A stretch of 64,000 nt of DNA, from NCBI RefSeq assembly GCF_019704555.1, contig NZ_AP024745.1:566501-630500 (forward strand), read 5' to 3'. The DNA comes from Actinoplanes sp. L3-i22 (GTDB taxonomy: Bacteria > Actinomycetota > Actinomycetes > Mycobacteriales > Micromonosporaceae). The notes below the pieces were generated by a model, which saw nothing but the letters and a program-made list of their open reading frames with translations, made no database searches and was not told where the DNA came from. The number at the start of each line of letters is the position of its first letter. The stretch's first letter is position 1. Shown piece by piece: positions 43,995-53,173 of the stretch. The translations under genes were made by a program, and so were the position numbers.

Positions 43995-44953
43995 TGAAGG
44001 GCGCGGTGTTGGCCGGCGACAGCGAGCTGTTGCCGGAAGGTGAGGTGCCGCCACCCTGGCCCGCGCGGCGGGTCGTGGTGGGTGGCGCGATGCTGCACGT
44101 GCGGGACACGCCGGCCACCCGGCCGGAGGCCGAGCCAGCGGTCTACGTGCACGGCCTCGGCGGCTCCTCGCAGAACTTCACCGACCTGGCCGGCCTGCTC
44201 GCCGACCGGTTCGACGGGCAGGCCGTCGACCTGCCCGGGTTCGGCTACAGCGACCCCAGTCCGAGGTATTCGATTCCGGCCTTCGCGGCCACCCTGATCG
44301 ACTACCTGGACGCGTCCGGCCGCGGCCCGGTCCACCTGGTCGGCAACTCGCTGGGCGGCTCCATCTCGGTGCGGGTCGCCGCGCTGCGCCCCGACCTGGT
44401 GCGCACGCTCACGCTGATCTCGCCGGCGATGCCGTTCCTCAACCCGCGCCGCACCGCGCAGGGCCCGATGCTCCCGCTGCTCGCGATGCCCGGCGCGGAA
44501 CGCCTGATGGCCTGGGGGCTGACCCGGATCACCGCGGAGGAGATGGCCGAGCAGGTGCTCGCCGCCTGCTTCGGGGACACCAGCAAGGTGCATCCGCAGC
44601 GCCGGCTGGAGGCGATGGAGGAGATCCAGCTGCGCTACACCGTGGCGCACTACCCGCGGGCCTACCTCGGCACGCTGCGCGGGCTGGTCGGCAGTTTCCT
44701 CCGGGCCTACCTGCCCGGCGTCAACTCGCAGTGGCGGCTGGCCGCCCGGGTGCAGGCGCCGACGCTGGTCGTGGGCGGCCTCAACGACAAGCTGGTCGAT
44801 CCGCGGGTGCCGGCCCAGGTGGCCAGGGCGATTCCGGACGGCCGCCTGCTGATCCTGCCCGGGGTCGGGCACGTGGCGCAGATGGAGGTGCCGCGGCTGG
44901 TCGCGCGCGGGATCGTCGGCATGCTGCGGGACGTGCGTCCGGCCGTGGCGTGA
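43994..44953 (+). CDS. Alpha/beta hydrolase
   Basis: 319 residues. Oxyanion-hole motif HGLGGS (about 53-58), nucleophile elbow GNSLGGS (about 117-123), acid near LNDKLVD and catalytic His in GVGHVAQ (about 294-300). The cap region is helical. This is the lipase/haloperoxidase-like branch; the substrate is unknown. It overlaps the Pro-rich gene by one base at its start. In mycobacteria a hydrolase gene sits in a similar place near moeZ, which I have not checked. Confidence 0.88.
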   Translation: MKGAVLAGDSELLPEGEVPPPWPARRVVVGGAMLHVRDTPATRPEAEPAVYVHGLGGSSQNFTDLAGLLADRFDGQAVDLPGFGYSDPSPRYSIPAFAATLIDYLDASGRGPVHLVGNSLGGSISVRVAALRPDLVRTLTLISPAMPFLNPRRTAQGPMLPLLAMPGAERLMAWGLTRITAEEMAEQVLAACFGDTSKVHPQRRLEAMEEIQLRYTVAHYPRAYLGTLRGLVGSFLRAYLPGVNSQWRLAARVQAPTLVVGGLNDKLVDPRVPAQVARAIPDGRLLILPGVGHVAQMEVPRLVARGIVGMLRDVRPAVA

Positions 44954-45030
44954 CCGGGACGCGGCGTCCGTCACTCAAGATCGTTTCGGGCGGGTGCGAT
45001 TGACCTTCGTGTGCGAGGCTCAAGCGCAAG

Positions 45031-45942
45031 ATGATCGCTCCAGTCACTCCCGTACACGAACCGGACACCCAGCCGCCCGCGGGTGATCGGTGGCGCCAAT
45101 GGTGGCTCGCGCTGTTCGCGGTCACGCTGGTGCTGCTCGCCGTGATCGCGGTGGCCTCGCAGCGGCCGGCTCCGACCGCCGCTCCGGTGTCCGATTCCGC
45201 CCCCGTGCCGTCCGCGAGCGCCACGCCGACGCCGTCCGCGCCGTCCGCGACGCCCTCGCCGTCGGCCTCCACGCCGATCCTGGAATCCGCCTCGGCTTCG
45301 CCATCGGCACCCACATCGCTGGTGGACCCCGAGCTCCTGCAGATCCCCGGCGTGGTCCCGACGCATGCTTCAGGCGATTTTGCGTACGCGGTCAAGCGCG
45401 GCTCGATCCTCGGCCGCAAAGGGCAGCTGAAACGCTTCCGGGTGGCGGTGGAGAAGGGCAGCGGGGAGGACCCGGACGCGTTCGCCGCCCAGGTGGTGAG
45501 CACGCTCGGCGACGATCGCGGCTGGGTCGGGAACGGGACGTTGCGGCTGCTCATGGTCAACGGGGACGAGCGGGCCGACTTCACGGTGTACCTGGCGACC
45601 CGGGACACGGCCGGCGCGATGTGCCAGGCGGGCGGCACGAACATCCGGATCGGCGGGGTGCCGTACACGTCCTGCCGGGCCACCGGGAAGGCGATCATCA
45701 ACCTGGACCGCTATCGGAAGTCGTCGAAGCCGTACCTGAACGCGAAGATCCCGCTGGCGGTGTACCGGAACTACGTGATCAATCACGAGGTCGGTCACGA
45801 GCTCGGGCATCATCACGAGGGCTGCCCGAAGTCGGGTGGTCCGGCGCCGGTGATGGTCCAGCAGACGCTGACCACCCGGGGGTGCGTGCCGTATGCGTGG
45901 CCCCGCCTGCACGACAAGGCGTTCTCCGGCCCGGCCCTCTGA
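45031..45942 (+). CDS. DUF3152 protein, metzincin-like, short paralogue
   Basis: 303 residues. One membrane segment (about 18-40), a Ser/Pro/Ala linker and an extracytoplasmic DUF3152 domain (about 105-300). The domain holds the full metzincin zinc motif HEVGHELGHHH (HExxHxxGxxH) and, 17 residues on, a Met-turn candidate (APVMVQQ). Four Cys could form disulfides. Zinc protease activity is inferred from the motif. It sits in tandem with a second, much larger DUF3152 gene and just before moeZ. Confidence 0.85.
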   Translation: MIAPVTPVHEPDTQPPAGDRWRQWWLALFAVTLVLLAVIAVASQRPAPTAAPVSDSAPVPSASATPTPSAPSATPSPSASTPILESASASPSAPTSLVDPELLQIPGVVPTHASGDFAYAVKRGSILGRKGQLKRFRVAVEKGSGEDPDAFAAQVVSTLGDDRGWVGNGTLRLLMVNGDERADFTVYLATRDTAGAMCQAGGTNIRIGGVPYTSCRATGKAIINLDRYRKSSKPYLNAKIPLAVYRNYVINHEVGHELGHHHEGCPKSGGPAPVMVQQTLTTRGCVPYAWPRLHDKAFSGPAL

Positions 45943-46040
45943 CTCGCCGGAGGCTCTGGGGCGGCTGGGGCTCGGTTCTTCCGGTGGGGAATTCGATTCT
46001 GCTGTGACGGACGGAGAGTCATGGCAGGCTGGCTGTTGTT

Positions 46041-49000
46041 ATGGCAAACGCGACAAATGCCTCCCCTGATCCGGCGAATGGCGCGAACCCGCCCGCCGCC
46101 GCCCGGCGTGCCCGCAACGAGCTGGCCAGCGCGAAGACGACGTCGGCGGCGACCGCGAAGTCCGTGAAGTCGGTCGTCACGGCGCAGACCGGCTCCGCGA
46201 AGCCGTCGAAGAACGTCGTGACGGCGCAGACCGGCACCCCGGCGAAGTCCACCCGGACGAGGAACCCCGCGGCCGAGCCGGCCCCGGCGCCCACCTCCCG
46301 CGCGGTGTCCCCGTCGGCCGCCGCCAAGCCGAAGCCGACCACGGCCAAGCCGACCGCCGGCGGGGCCAAAGCGGCTCCGGCCGGCGCGAAGCCCGTGGCA
46401 TCACCGGCCCGCAAGACAGTCGGGAAGCCGGCCGGGAAGCCCGCGCCGGGGACCACCGGGGCAGCGGACCGGGGGACCGCGGCGCGAGCCCGCAAGAGCC
46501 TGCGCGAAGCGGTCACCGGCGACCTCGAGACGACGGCCCGGGCGCGCAAGAGCGTGCGGGAGACCGTGCCGGGTGACACCGGGACGACGGCGCGCGCCCG
46601 CAAGAGCCTGCGCGCCGGTGACGGCGGTCGCGCGGTGCCGGCCGAGACCGCGGCACGGGCCGAGACCGCGGCGCGGGCCCGCAAGACGGTGGGCACCGGC
46701 ACGCCGGCTCGGAGCCGGGCGGTGCCGGCGGAGACGAGCACGGCGTCGCGGCCCCGCAAGACGTTGTCCAGCGACACCCAGCCGGGTGCGGCGGCTACCC
46801 CGCGCAAGAGCATCGGCCGCGGGGCTGACACGGTTCGGGCGGCCATGCACGCGGCAGATGATCGAGACCTTTCCGGTGGACGGCACCGCCGGACCGCCGA
46901 GCCGATCGACGACTCGACCGGACGTCACCGGATGTCCGCGGACGCACCCCCGCGGCATCGCGCCGAACAGCACCCCGCCCACGCGATCGGCGGACCGGAC
47001 GCCCCCGCGGGCCTTGATGATTCCGCAGGTCAAAGCAGGTCGGCGCCCGAGAACGATGCCGCGCACGGGGACCGGCCGGGACCGGTGCAGCCGACTGCGC
47101 GGCATGCTCAGCCGCAGCTCGCGAAGCCGCCGGTGGACCCGGAGACCGGACTCCCGCCGGGGATGACCCGCGGGATCCTGGAGCTGGCCGCCGAACGCCT
47201 GGCCGCCTCCCGCGCCGCCCAGGCCGCCCAGGAAGCCCAGGCCGCTGACGACGACGGCGACGAGCCCGAGACGGACGAGCCGGAACCCACCGACGAGACC
47301 CAGCGCCCGGCCACCCGTCGCGGCGGTCGCTCCATGGGCGGCGCCGGCCTGCGCAATCCCGGCGCGGCCGGCACTCGTCCCGGCTCGGGTTCGCGCCCGC
47401 CCCTGGCCTCCCGGCCGCCGGCCGGCCCACCCGAGGCCGTCCGCCCGCCGACGAACCCGCCCCCCGCCGGAGCCTTCGGCTATCCGCCGAACGCGGTGCC
47501 GGGCCTCGTCCCGCCGATGGCGATGCCCGACGCGGACCGGTCCGACGACCCGATGGCCACCAGCGGCTATCCGGACCCGACCGGGCTGAGTGAGACCGAG
47601 GCCGGCTGGCCGATCAGCACCCGCCGGCCGCGCGGCACCCGGCCGGCCCCGGCGCCGCCCGAGGACGAATCGGTCCTGTCGCAGGAGCCGGCCCCCGGCA
47701 TCCCGCAGCTCGTGCGCCCGATCCGGGCCGGCCGTCCGGCGCCGGCCCCGGTCGAGCCCGACGACTCCGCCGACCACCTGCCGCACACCGAACCGGACCC
47801 GGCCACCCAGACCGACCGTTCGCCGCGCCGCCGCCCGATCGTCCGCGCGAACCCGGCCACGCCCGGCAGCCCGCACCCGGACTTCTACCGCACCCCGGCC
47901 GGCGCGACCCCGGTCGCCCCGCCGTCGCACCCAGGAGCGCTCTCCTACCCGGACGAGTCGTACCCGGAGCCGTACCCAGGAGCGGAGAACCCGGCGGCGC
48001 CGGGCACAACGCCGTACCCAGGAATGGTTGTGCCGCAAGCCCAAGCGGCCCGGCAGCCGGCCGCCCAGCGTCCGGACACCGTCGAGATTCCGCAGGTCCT
48101 GCCGGAGGTAGAGACCGAGGACGGCGCCTGGTTCTGGTCCACCACCGACCATCCGCCGGTCGGCCTCCCGGAGAGCCTCCGTCTCCCGGTGGGCATCCCG
48201 GAGGGCCTCTGGCACCCGGCCGAGCGCGATCAGGGCGACGACCGTCCGACCCGTGAGCAGCCGATCTACACGGAGGCCGCCGAGCCCGGGGTGGCGGAGG
48301 ACGCCGCGCCGCCGAGCGAGACCGGGCCGAGCGAGACCGGGCCGATCGAGACCGCGCCGATCGAGACCGCGCCGATCGAGACCGGGCCGGCCGAGCCGGA
48401 GGCGGCGCCGCCCGCGATCGAGACCCGGGAGACCCTGGTCCCGCACCAGATCCTGCCGGCCAGCGCGGACGCCCCGCTGGTCGAGATCGACCGGACCGTC
48501 CCGCCGCCGGACGTCGACGGCCGCGAGGAGATCCGCGCCGAGCTGACGCCGAACGGCCGCAAGCTGCTGCGACGGCGCCGCCGGGTGACCTTCATGGCGT
48601 ACCTCCTGGCGGTTTCCCTGGTTTTGATCGTCGGCCATGAGCTGCGCGATCGGGAGCGGCCGGTCGCCGACCGGGCGCCGGACCCGATCGGCGCGGTCGC
48701 GCCGCAGAACCAGGACCAGCCGTCCCAGGATCAGAATCCGAACCAGGAAGACCAGGACAAGGTGGGCTCGGTGCAGGGTGCGCCGACCGCCGCCGGCGAG
48801 GCGTCGGGCCAGGCAGAGCATTTCCGGTACGTCACCACGAGCGGCCCGCTCCTCGGCAAGGCCGGCGAGCTGCACCGTTTCCGGGTGGCCGTCGAGGAGA
48901 CCGTGCCGGACGTCGAGCCGACCGCCTTCGCCAAGGTGATCGACCGCACGCTGGGCGACAAGCGCAGCTGGATCGCGAGCGGGAAGGTACGCCTGCGCCG

Positions 49001-49370
49001 GGTGCCGAAGTCGGCCGAGACGGACTTCATCATCTATCTCGCGTCCGCGGCGACCTCGGAGAAGATGTGCGCCGCGGGCGGCCTGCACACCGAGGGCTTC
49101 ACCTCGTGCCGGGTCCCCGGCCGGGTGATCATCAACGCCGACCGCTGGGCCGACGGAACCCCGGATTACGAGGGTGAGCTGGCCCAATACCGCCAGTACG
49201 CGATCAACCACGAGGTCGGTCACGAGCTCGGACACGGTCACGAGGCCTGCCCGGGCAAGGGGAAGCCGGCGCCGGTGATGCTGCAGCAGACCTACGGTCT
49301 GGACGGCTGCATCCGCAATGCCTGGCCCTATCGCAGCGGCAAGCGGTACGAGGGTGACCCGGTCCCGTAA
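46041..49370 (+). CDS. DUF3152 protein, metzincin-like, with very long disordered N-terminus
   Basis: 1109 residues. Residues 1-850 are low-complexity: Ala/Lys-rich, with at least seven RK(S/T)(L/V/I) motifs at about 150-260, then His/Arg and Pro-rich stretches, and IETAPIETAPIETGP-type repeats near 770. One membrane segment is at about 855-875. The exterior DUF3152 domain (about 925-1105) has the metzincin motif HEVGHELGHGH and a Met-turn candidate APVMLQQ. The disordered part should face the cytoplasm, and the RKS/RKT sites could be kinase targets. moeZ follows by 110 nt. The antisense frame is long too but not coding. Confidence 0.83.
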   Translation: MANATNASPDPANGANPPAAARRARNELASAKTTSAATAKSVKSVVTAQTGSAKPSKNVVTAQTGTPAKSTRTRNPAAEPAPAPTSRAVSPSAAAKPKPTTAKPTAGGAKAAPAGAKPVASPARKTVGKPAGKPAPGTTGAADRGTAARARKSLREAVTGDLETTARARKSVRETVPGDTGTTARARKSLRAGDGGRAVPAETAARAETAARARKTVGTGTPARSRAVPAETSTASRPRKTLSSDTQPGAAATPRKSIGRGADTVRAAMHAADDRDLSGGRHRRTAEPIDDSTGRHRMSADAPPRHRAEQHPAHAIGGPDAPAGLDDSAGQSRSAPENDAAHGDRPGPVQPTARHAQPQLAKPPVDPETGLPPGMTRGILELAAERLAASRAAQAAQEAQAADDDGDEPETDEPEPTDETQRPATRRGGRSMGGAGLRNPGAAGTRPGSGSRPPLASRPPAGPPEAVRPPTNPPPAGAFGYPPNAVPGLVPPMAMPDADRSDDPMATSGYPDPTGLSETEAGWPISTRRPRGTRPAPAPPEDESVLSQEPAPGIPQLVRPIRAGRPAPAPVEPDDSADHLPHTEPDPATQTDRSPRRRPIVRANPATPGSPHPDFYRTPAGATPVAPPSHPGALSYPDESYPEPYPGAENPAAPGTTPYPGMVVPQAQAARQPAAQRPDTVEIPQVLPEVETEDGAWFWSTTDHPPVGLPESLRLPVGIPEGLWHPAERDQGDDRPTREQPIYTEAAEPGVAEDAAPPSETGPSETGPIETAPIETAPIETGPAEPEAAPPAIETRETLVPHQILPASADAPLVEIDRTVPPPDVDGREEIRAELTPNGRKLLRRRRRVTFMAYLLAVSLVLIVGHELRDRERPVADRAPDPIGAVAPQNQDQPSQDQNPNQEDQDKVGSVQGAPTAAGEASGQAEHFRYVTTSGPLLGKAGELHRFRVAVEETVPDVEPTAFAKVIDRTLGDKRSWIASGKVRLRRVPKSAETDFIIYLASAATSEKMCAAGGLHTEGFTSCRVPGRVIINADRWADGTPDYEGELAQYRQYAINHEVGHELGHGHEACPGKGKPAPVMLQQTYGLDGCIRNAWPYRSGKRYEGDPVP

Positions 49371-49479
49371 ATATTCCGCGATCCCGCATGTCGGGCCCGT
49401 GTCCGACGTCATGGGCGGGAAGCCGTTCGACGAGCGACAATGGGCGACGATCCTTACCACCGAACCCGGGGAGTGAACT

Positions 49480-50661
49480 GTGGCTCTGCCCCCGCTCGTC
49501 GAGCCGGCCGCTGAGCTGAGCATCGACGAGATCCGCCGCTATTCGCGTCACCTGATCATCCCCGACGTCGGGATGGACGGGCAGAAGCGCCTGAAGAACG
49601 CGAAGGTCCTCGCGGTCGGCGCGGGCGGCCTCGGCTCGCCGGCGCTGCTCTACCTGGCCGCGGCCGGCGTGGGCACGCTCGGCATCATCGACTTCGACAC
49701 CGTCGATGAGTCGAACCTGCAGCGCCAGATCATCCACGGCGTCTCCGACGTCGGCACGCCCAAGGCGGAGTCGGCGGCGCGCAGCATCGCCGAGATCAAC
49801 CCGCTGGTGAACGTGATCGTTCACAACACCGCGCTGGACCGCGACAACGTCAAAGAGATCTTCAGTCAGTACGACCTGATCGTCGACGGCACCGACAACT
49901 TCGCCACGCGGTACATGGTGAACGACGCGGCCGTGCTGCTCGGCAAGCCGTATGTCTGGGGCTCGATCTACCGCTTCGACGGCCAGGCCTCGGTCTTCTG
50001 GGAGGAGCACGGTCCCTGCTACCGCTGCCTCTACCCGGAGCCGCCGCCGCCCGGCATGGTGCCGAGCTGTGCCGAGGGCGGCGTCCTCGGCGTGCTCTGC
50101 GCGTCGATCGGCTCGATCCAGGTCAACGAGGCGATCAAGCTGATCACCGGCATCGGTGAGCCGCTGGTCGGTCGCCTGATGGTCTACGACGCCCTGGAGA
50201 TGGAGTACCGCAAGATCAAGGTCCGCAAGGACCCGAACTGCGCGCTCTGCGGCGACAACCCGACCGTCACCGACCTGCTCGAGGACTACGAGGACTTCTG
50301 CGGCGCGGTCTCCGAGGAGGCGCAGGAGGCGATCAGCGGCTCCACGATCACCGCCCGCGAGCTGAAGGACTGGCAGGACAGCGGCAAGGACATCTTCCTG
50401 GTCGACGTCCGCGAGCCGGCCGAGTGGGAGATCAACCGGATCCCCGGCGCGACCCTGATCCCCAAGGGCGACATCCTCTCCGGCGAGGCGCTGGCGAAGT
50501 TCCCGCAGGACCGGCAGATCGTGCTGCACTGCAAGTCGGGCGTCCGCTCGGCGGAGGCGCTGGCCGCGCTGAAGGCGGCCGGGTTCAAGGACGCGGTGCA
50601 CGTCCAGGGCGGCATCGTGTCCTGGGTCAACACGGTCGACCCGTCACTGCCGTCGTACTGA
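49480..50661 (+). CDS. moeZ: MoeZ: adenylyltransferase/sulfurtransferase
   Basis: 393 residues in two domains. Residues 1-270 are E1-like MoeB/ThiF: GAGGLGSPALLYLAAAGVG, the DxxNLQRQ loop, and zinc Cys pairs (CYRC and CALC). Residues 285-393 are rhodanese with the active-site loop HCKSGVRSAE. It activates C-terminal Gly-Gly sulfur-carrier proteins by adenylation and thiocarboxylation for molybdopterin, thiamine or cysteine pathways. The GTG at 49480 is preceded by GGGGAG. Neighbour order DUF3152-moeZ is conserved in actinobacteria. A strong hairpin follows. Confidence 0.96.
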   Translation: MALPPLVEPAAELSIDEIRRYSRHLIIPDVGMDGQKRLKNAKVLAVGAGGLGSPALLYLAAAGVGTLGIIDFDTVDESNLQRQIIHGVSDVGTPKAESAARSIAEINPLVNVIVHNTALDRDNVKEIFSQYDLIVDGTDNFATRYMVNDAAVLLGKPYVWGSIYRFDGQASVFWEEHGPCYRCLYPEPPPPGMVPSCAEGGVLGVLCASIGSIQVNEAIKLITGIGEPLVGRLMVYDALEMEYRKIKVRKDPNCALCGDNPTVTDLLEDYEDFCGAVSEEAQEAISGSTITARELKDWQDSGKDIFLVDVREPAEWEINRIPGATLIPKGDILSGEALAKFPQDRQIVLHCKSGVRSAEALAALKAAGFKDAVHVQGGIVSWVNTVDPSLPSY

Positions 50662-50663
50662 TT

Positions 50664-50701
50664 TCACACTGGGGAGTCATGATCTTGGCTCCCCAGTGTG
50701 A
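50664..50701 (+). terminator. Terminator hairpin of moeZ
   Basis: TCACACTGGGGAG (50664-50676) pairs perfectly with CTCCCCAGTGTGA (50689-50701): 13 bp, 12-nt loop, 2 nt after the moeZ stop. It has no T tract. Confidence 0.88.
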
Positions 50702-50771
50702 CAGTGCCACTACCGAATCGGACCATTGCGACAGATGGTCGAACGCGGCACCGAATCACAGAATCGGCGGG

Positions 50772-50777
50772 TAGCGT
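50772..50777 (+). promoter_or_regulatory. Candidate -10 box of leaderless transcript
   Basis: TAGCGT, 7 nt, then GTG at 50785. Confidence 0.55.
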
Positions 50778-50784
50778 CTCCACC

Positions 50785-51591
50785 GTGGTCGATATCGATG
50801 CCGCCATCGGATACGTGATGGCCCATGGTGACCCGGTCGAACGCGCACGTCTGTCGTATCTGCGGACAGGTGAGCCAGCGTCGCCCGAGATCATCGACCG
50901 CATCTCCGGCGGTCAAATGGTGGAGGGCGGCTGGCCCGCCTCGGCCGACGGGCAGGTGCCCTCGGTCGATGCCACCTGTTTCCGCCTCGGCGAGCTCGAC
51001 GATCTCGGCGGCCTGCAGGCCGGCCCGGTCGCCGAGCGGGCCCTGCACTGGCTGGCCGGCGCCCAGCGACCGGACGGGACCTGGCAGGAGCACGAGTCGC
51101 TGACCGGCGAGGCCCCGGCCTGGGCGATGCCCGGCGACCCGGAGGCCACGCTCTACCTGACGTCGGCGGCCGGCTTCTGGCTGACCGCGGCCGCCGTGGA
51201 GATCGACCCCTATCAGACCCGCGGGCGCTACGACAACGTGCTGGCCTCGGCGGCCGGCTTCGTCGCCGGCCAGATCCGGCCGGACGGCACGTGGCCGTCG
51301 TTCCTGGCGGCCGGCTGGCACGCCGCCGGGCTGCTCCACCAGCAGCAGTATTTCTACGAGTCGTCCCGGGTGCAGCTGGTCCTCGGCGAGCGGCTGCCCG
51401 AGATGGGCCCGGCGGATGTCGCCCAGATGGCGGCCGCGCTGCGCCGGGTCAACCTGGGCGACGACTGGCTGCTGCGGAACGCCCGGAAGCGGCTGGCGGA
51501 GACGCAGCGGTCGGACGGCGGGTGGGACAGCAACGAGGGCCCGATCTTCGACGTCAACATCACGCTGACCACGCTGCGCGCCTGTCGTTGA
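50785..51591 (+). CDS. Terpenoid cyclase/prenyltransferase-fold protein
   Basis: 268 residues with repeats of an alpha/alpha toroid: GGQMVEGGWPASADGQVPS, AGAQRPDGTWQE, IRPDGTWPSF and TQRSDGGWDS are QW-like motifs of the squalene cyclase fold. No DxDD catalytic motif is seen, so it is not a typical hopene cyclase. Length fits small single-domain members found next to moeZ in actinobacteria. Function unknown. The GTG at 50785 is preferred over 50698 because of the TAGCGT box 7 nt upstream and because the upstream part overlaps the moeZ terminator region. Confidence 0.8.
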   Translation: MVDIDAAIGYVMAHGDPVERARLSYLRTGEPASPEIIDRISGGQMVEGGWPASADGQVPSVDATCFRLGELDDLGGLQAGPVAERALHWLAGAQRPDGTWQEHESLTGEAPAWAMPGDPEATLYLTSAAGFWLTAAAVEIDPYQTRGRYDNVLASAAGFVAGQIRPDGTWPSFLAAGWHAAGLLHQQQYFYESSRVQLVLGERLPEMGPADVAQMAAALRRVNLGDDWLLRNARKRLAETQRSDGGWDSNEGPIFDVNITLTTLRACR

Positions 51592-51599
51592 GACGCTTT

Positions 51600-51631
51600 C
51601 GCCCGGCCGATCACTCTCGATCGACCGGGCG
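51600..51631. terminator. Bidirectional terminator between convergent genes
   Basis: CGCCCGG-c-CGATC pairs with GATCG-a-CCGGGCG across a 6-nt loop, 8 nt past the cyclase-fold gene and 37 nt past the GT2 gene end on the other strand. Confidence 0.8.
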
Positions 51632-51667
51632 GCAGCGCGTTCAGGCCAACCCCTCAGCCCTGAACTG

Positions 51668-53173
51668 TCAGACCGCGAAGCCGCGGTGGCGCCGCACCAG
51701 CTTGCGCATCATGAAGACGGTCTGCGCGATGGTGGCGAGGTAGAGGATCGGCCAGCCCAGCGACAGGATCGCCGACTGCACCCCGACGCTCTGCTGGCTC
51801 CAGGCGTAGATCCCGCCACCGAGGATCGCGACCAGCACGATCAGCGGCATGACGTACGCCGAGCCCTTGCCCTTCTCCGCGTTCGCCTGCGCGGCCCAGT
51901 TGTCCTTGTCGGTCTGCGCGAGGAACTGCGTCCAGGCCGAGACGAAGTGGCCCATCCGGATCCACATGTAGAGCTCGGCCGGGAAGAACAGCGCGGCGTA
52001 CAGCAGGTCGGAGGCGCTCTTGTCCTTCATCGCCAGAGCCAGGCGCAGGTTCAGCAGCATCGCGATGACCGGCGGGATCAGCCAGATCGGGTTGAACACG
52101 AACGCGTGGATCGACAGCGCCGCCATCAGCAGCAGCATGAAGCCGATCCGGGACCCGATGTTGAACCCCATCGAGATGTTCTCGTACCAGCGCAGCCGCA
52201 GGTTCGGGTGCAGCGGCTGGCCCTTGTTGTCGCCGCGCTGGCCGGGCCAGAACAGGTCGATGGCGCCGAAGTTCCACTTGACCTGCTGACCGTGCAGGGC
52301 GCGGAGGTTCGTCATCGGGCCGACGAAGGCTCGGGCGGTCGCGCTGATCTTCGTACTGAAGCCGGCGTCCTTGATCTGGAGTGACAGCTTGCTGTCCTCC
52401 ACCTCGCTGTCGCGCACCCAGGGCGCCTGCTGGTGGTGGCGGACCATCACCATCTCCAGCGCGCGGATGCTGAAGAGGCTGCACTGGCCGCCGAGCACCG
52501 CCATGTTCCGGCCGCGGAGCAGGTTGTCCATGTTGAACGCGCCGAACTGGGCCCGCTGGCCGGCCACCAGGAACCGGGCCATCAGCCCGCGGTACCGGCT
52601 CTTGTCGATCGTGTAGATGGCGCTCAGCCCGCCGATCCGCGGGTCGTCGGTCATCTCCAGTTCGAGCCGCTCCACGGTGTCCCGGGCGAGCGTGGTGTCG
52701 CCGTCGACGCCGAGGATGTAGTCGAAGCCGCGGGACAGGAAGTAGCCGTAGTTGAGCGCGCCGACCTTCTTGTCGGGGTTCACGCCCATGTCGTGGACGT
52801 GGATCTCGGTGACGAACTCCTCGCCCTTGATCGTCCGGGTGTGCTGGCCCTCGAAGCCGCGGGCGATCTCCGGGGTGTCGTCATCGGTGTTGTTGATGAT
52901 GACGTGGATGACGTCCGGCAGCCGGGTCTGGGCGAGCAGGCTCTTCAGGACGTCGGCGATCGTCTCCTGCTCGTTGTAGCAGGGGATGATGCAGCTGATC
53001 GTGGCGTGCCGGGGCTTGGCCGCGGCGATCTCGTTGGACACCGCCTCCGCCGTCTCCAGCAGGGCCAGCTGCGGGATGGCCGGCGGCAGCGCCAGTGGTC
53101 CCGCCTTGTTGCTGCGCGGCATGAGAATGCGTCGGTCGGTAGCTCGGCGAAGGCCGGAACTCGTCTCGGTCAT
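51668..53173 (-). CDS. GT2 membrane glycosyltransferase (polysaccharide synthase type)
   Basis: 501 residues. The cytoplasmic GT2 domain (about 55-330) shows IIPCYNEQ, VDGDTT (D-x-D), EDSKLSLQIKDAG (acceptor Asp) and GQQVKWNFG (Q-x-x-x-W-like), which together indicate a processive or cellulose-synthase-like enzyme. Five membrane segments follow (about 345-490). It would extend or export a surface polysaccharide; the product is unknown. The ATG overlaps the stop of the lipoprotein gene (ATGA), so lipoprotein and synthase are co-translated. Confidence 0.87.
   Translation of the reverse strand: MTETSSGLRRATDRRILMPRSNKAGPLALPPAIPQLALLETAEAVSNEIAAAKPRHATISCIIPCYNEQETIADVLKSLLAQTRLPDVIHVIINNTDDDTPEIARGFEGQHTRTIKGEEFVTEIHVHDMGVNPDKKVGALNYGYFLSRGFDYILGVDGDTTLARDTVERLELEMTDDPRIGGLSAIYTIDKSRYRGLMARFLVAGQRAQFGAFNMDNLLRGRNMAVLGGQCSLFSIRALEMVMVRHHQQAPWVRDSEVEDSKLSLQIKDAGFSTKISATARAFVGPMTNLRALHGQQVKWNFGAIDLFWPGQRGDNKGQPLHPNLRLRWYENISMGFNIGSRIGFMLLLMAALSIHAFVFNPIWLIPPVIAMLLNLRLALAMKDKSASDLLYAALFFPAELYMWIRMGHFVSAWTQFLAQTDKDNWAAQANAEKGKGSAYVMPLIVLVAILGGGIYAWSQQSVGVQSAILSLGWPILYLATIAQTVFMMRKLVRRHRGFAV

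Noticed and set aside
46021..46041. ATG at 46021 with a GGAGAG ribosome site as start of the large DUF3152 gene
   Set aside because: It is in a different frame from the protein. The in-frame ATG is 46041.
46401..49523. 1040-codon open frame on the minus strand across the large DUF3152 gene
   Set aside because: It is antisense to a protein with recognisable membrane and metzincin domains. Its own translation is Arg/Gly-rich low complexity with no domain, as expected for the complement of GC-rich coding DNA.
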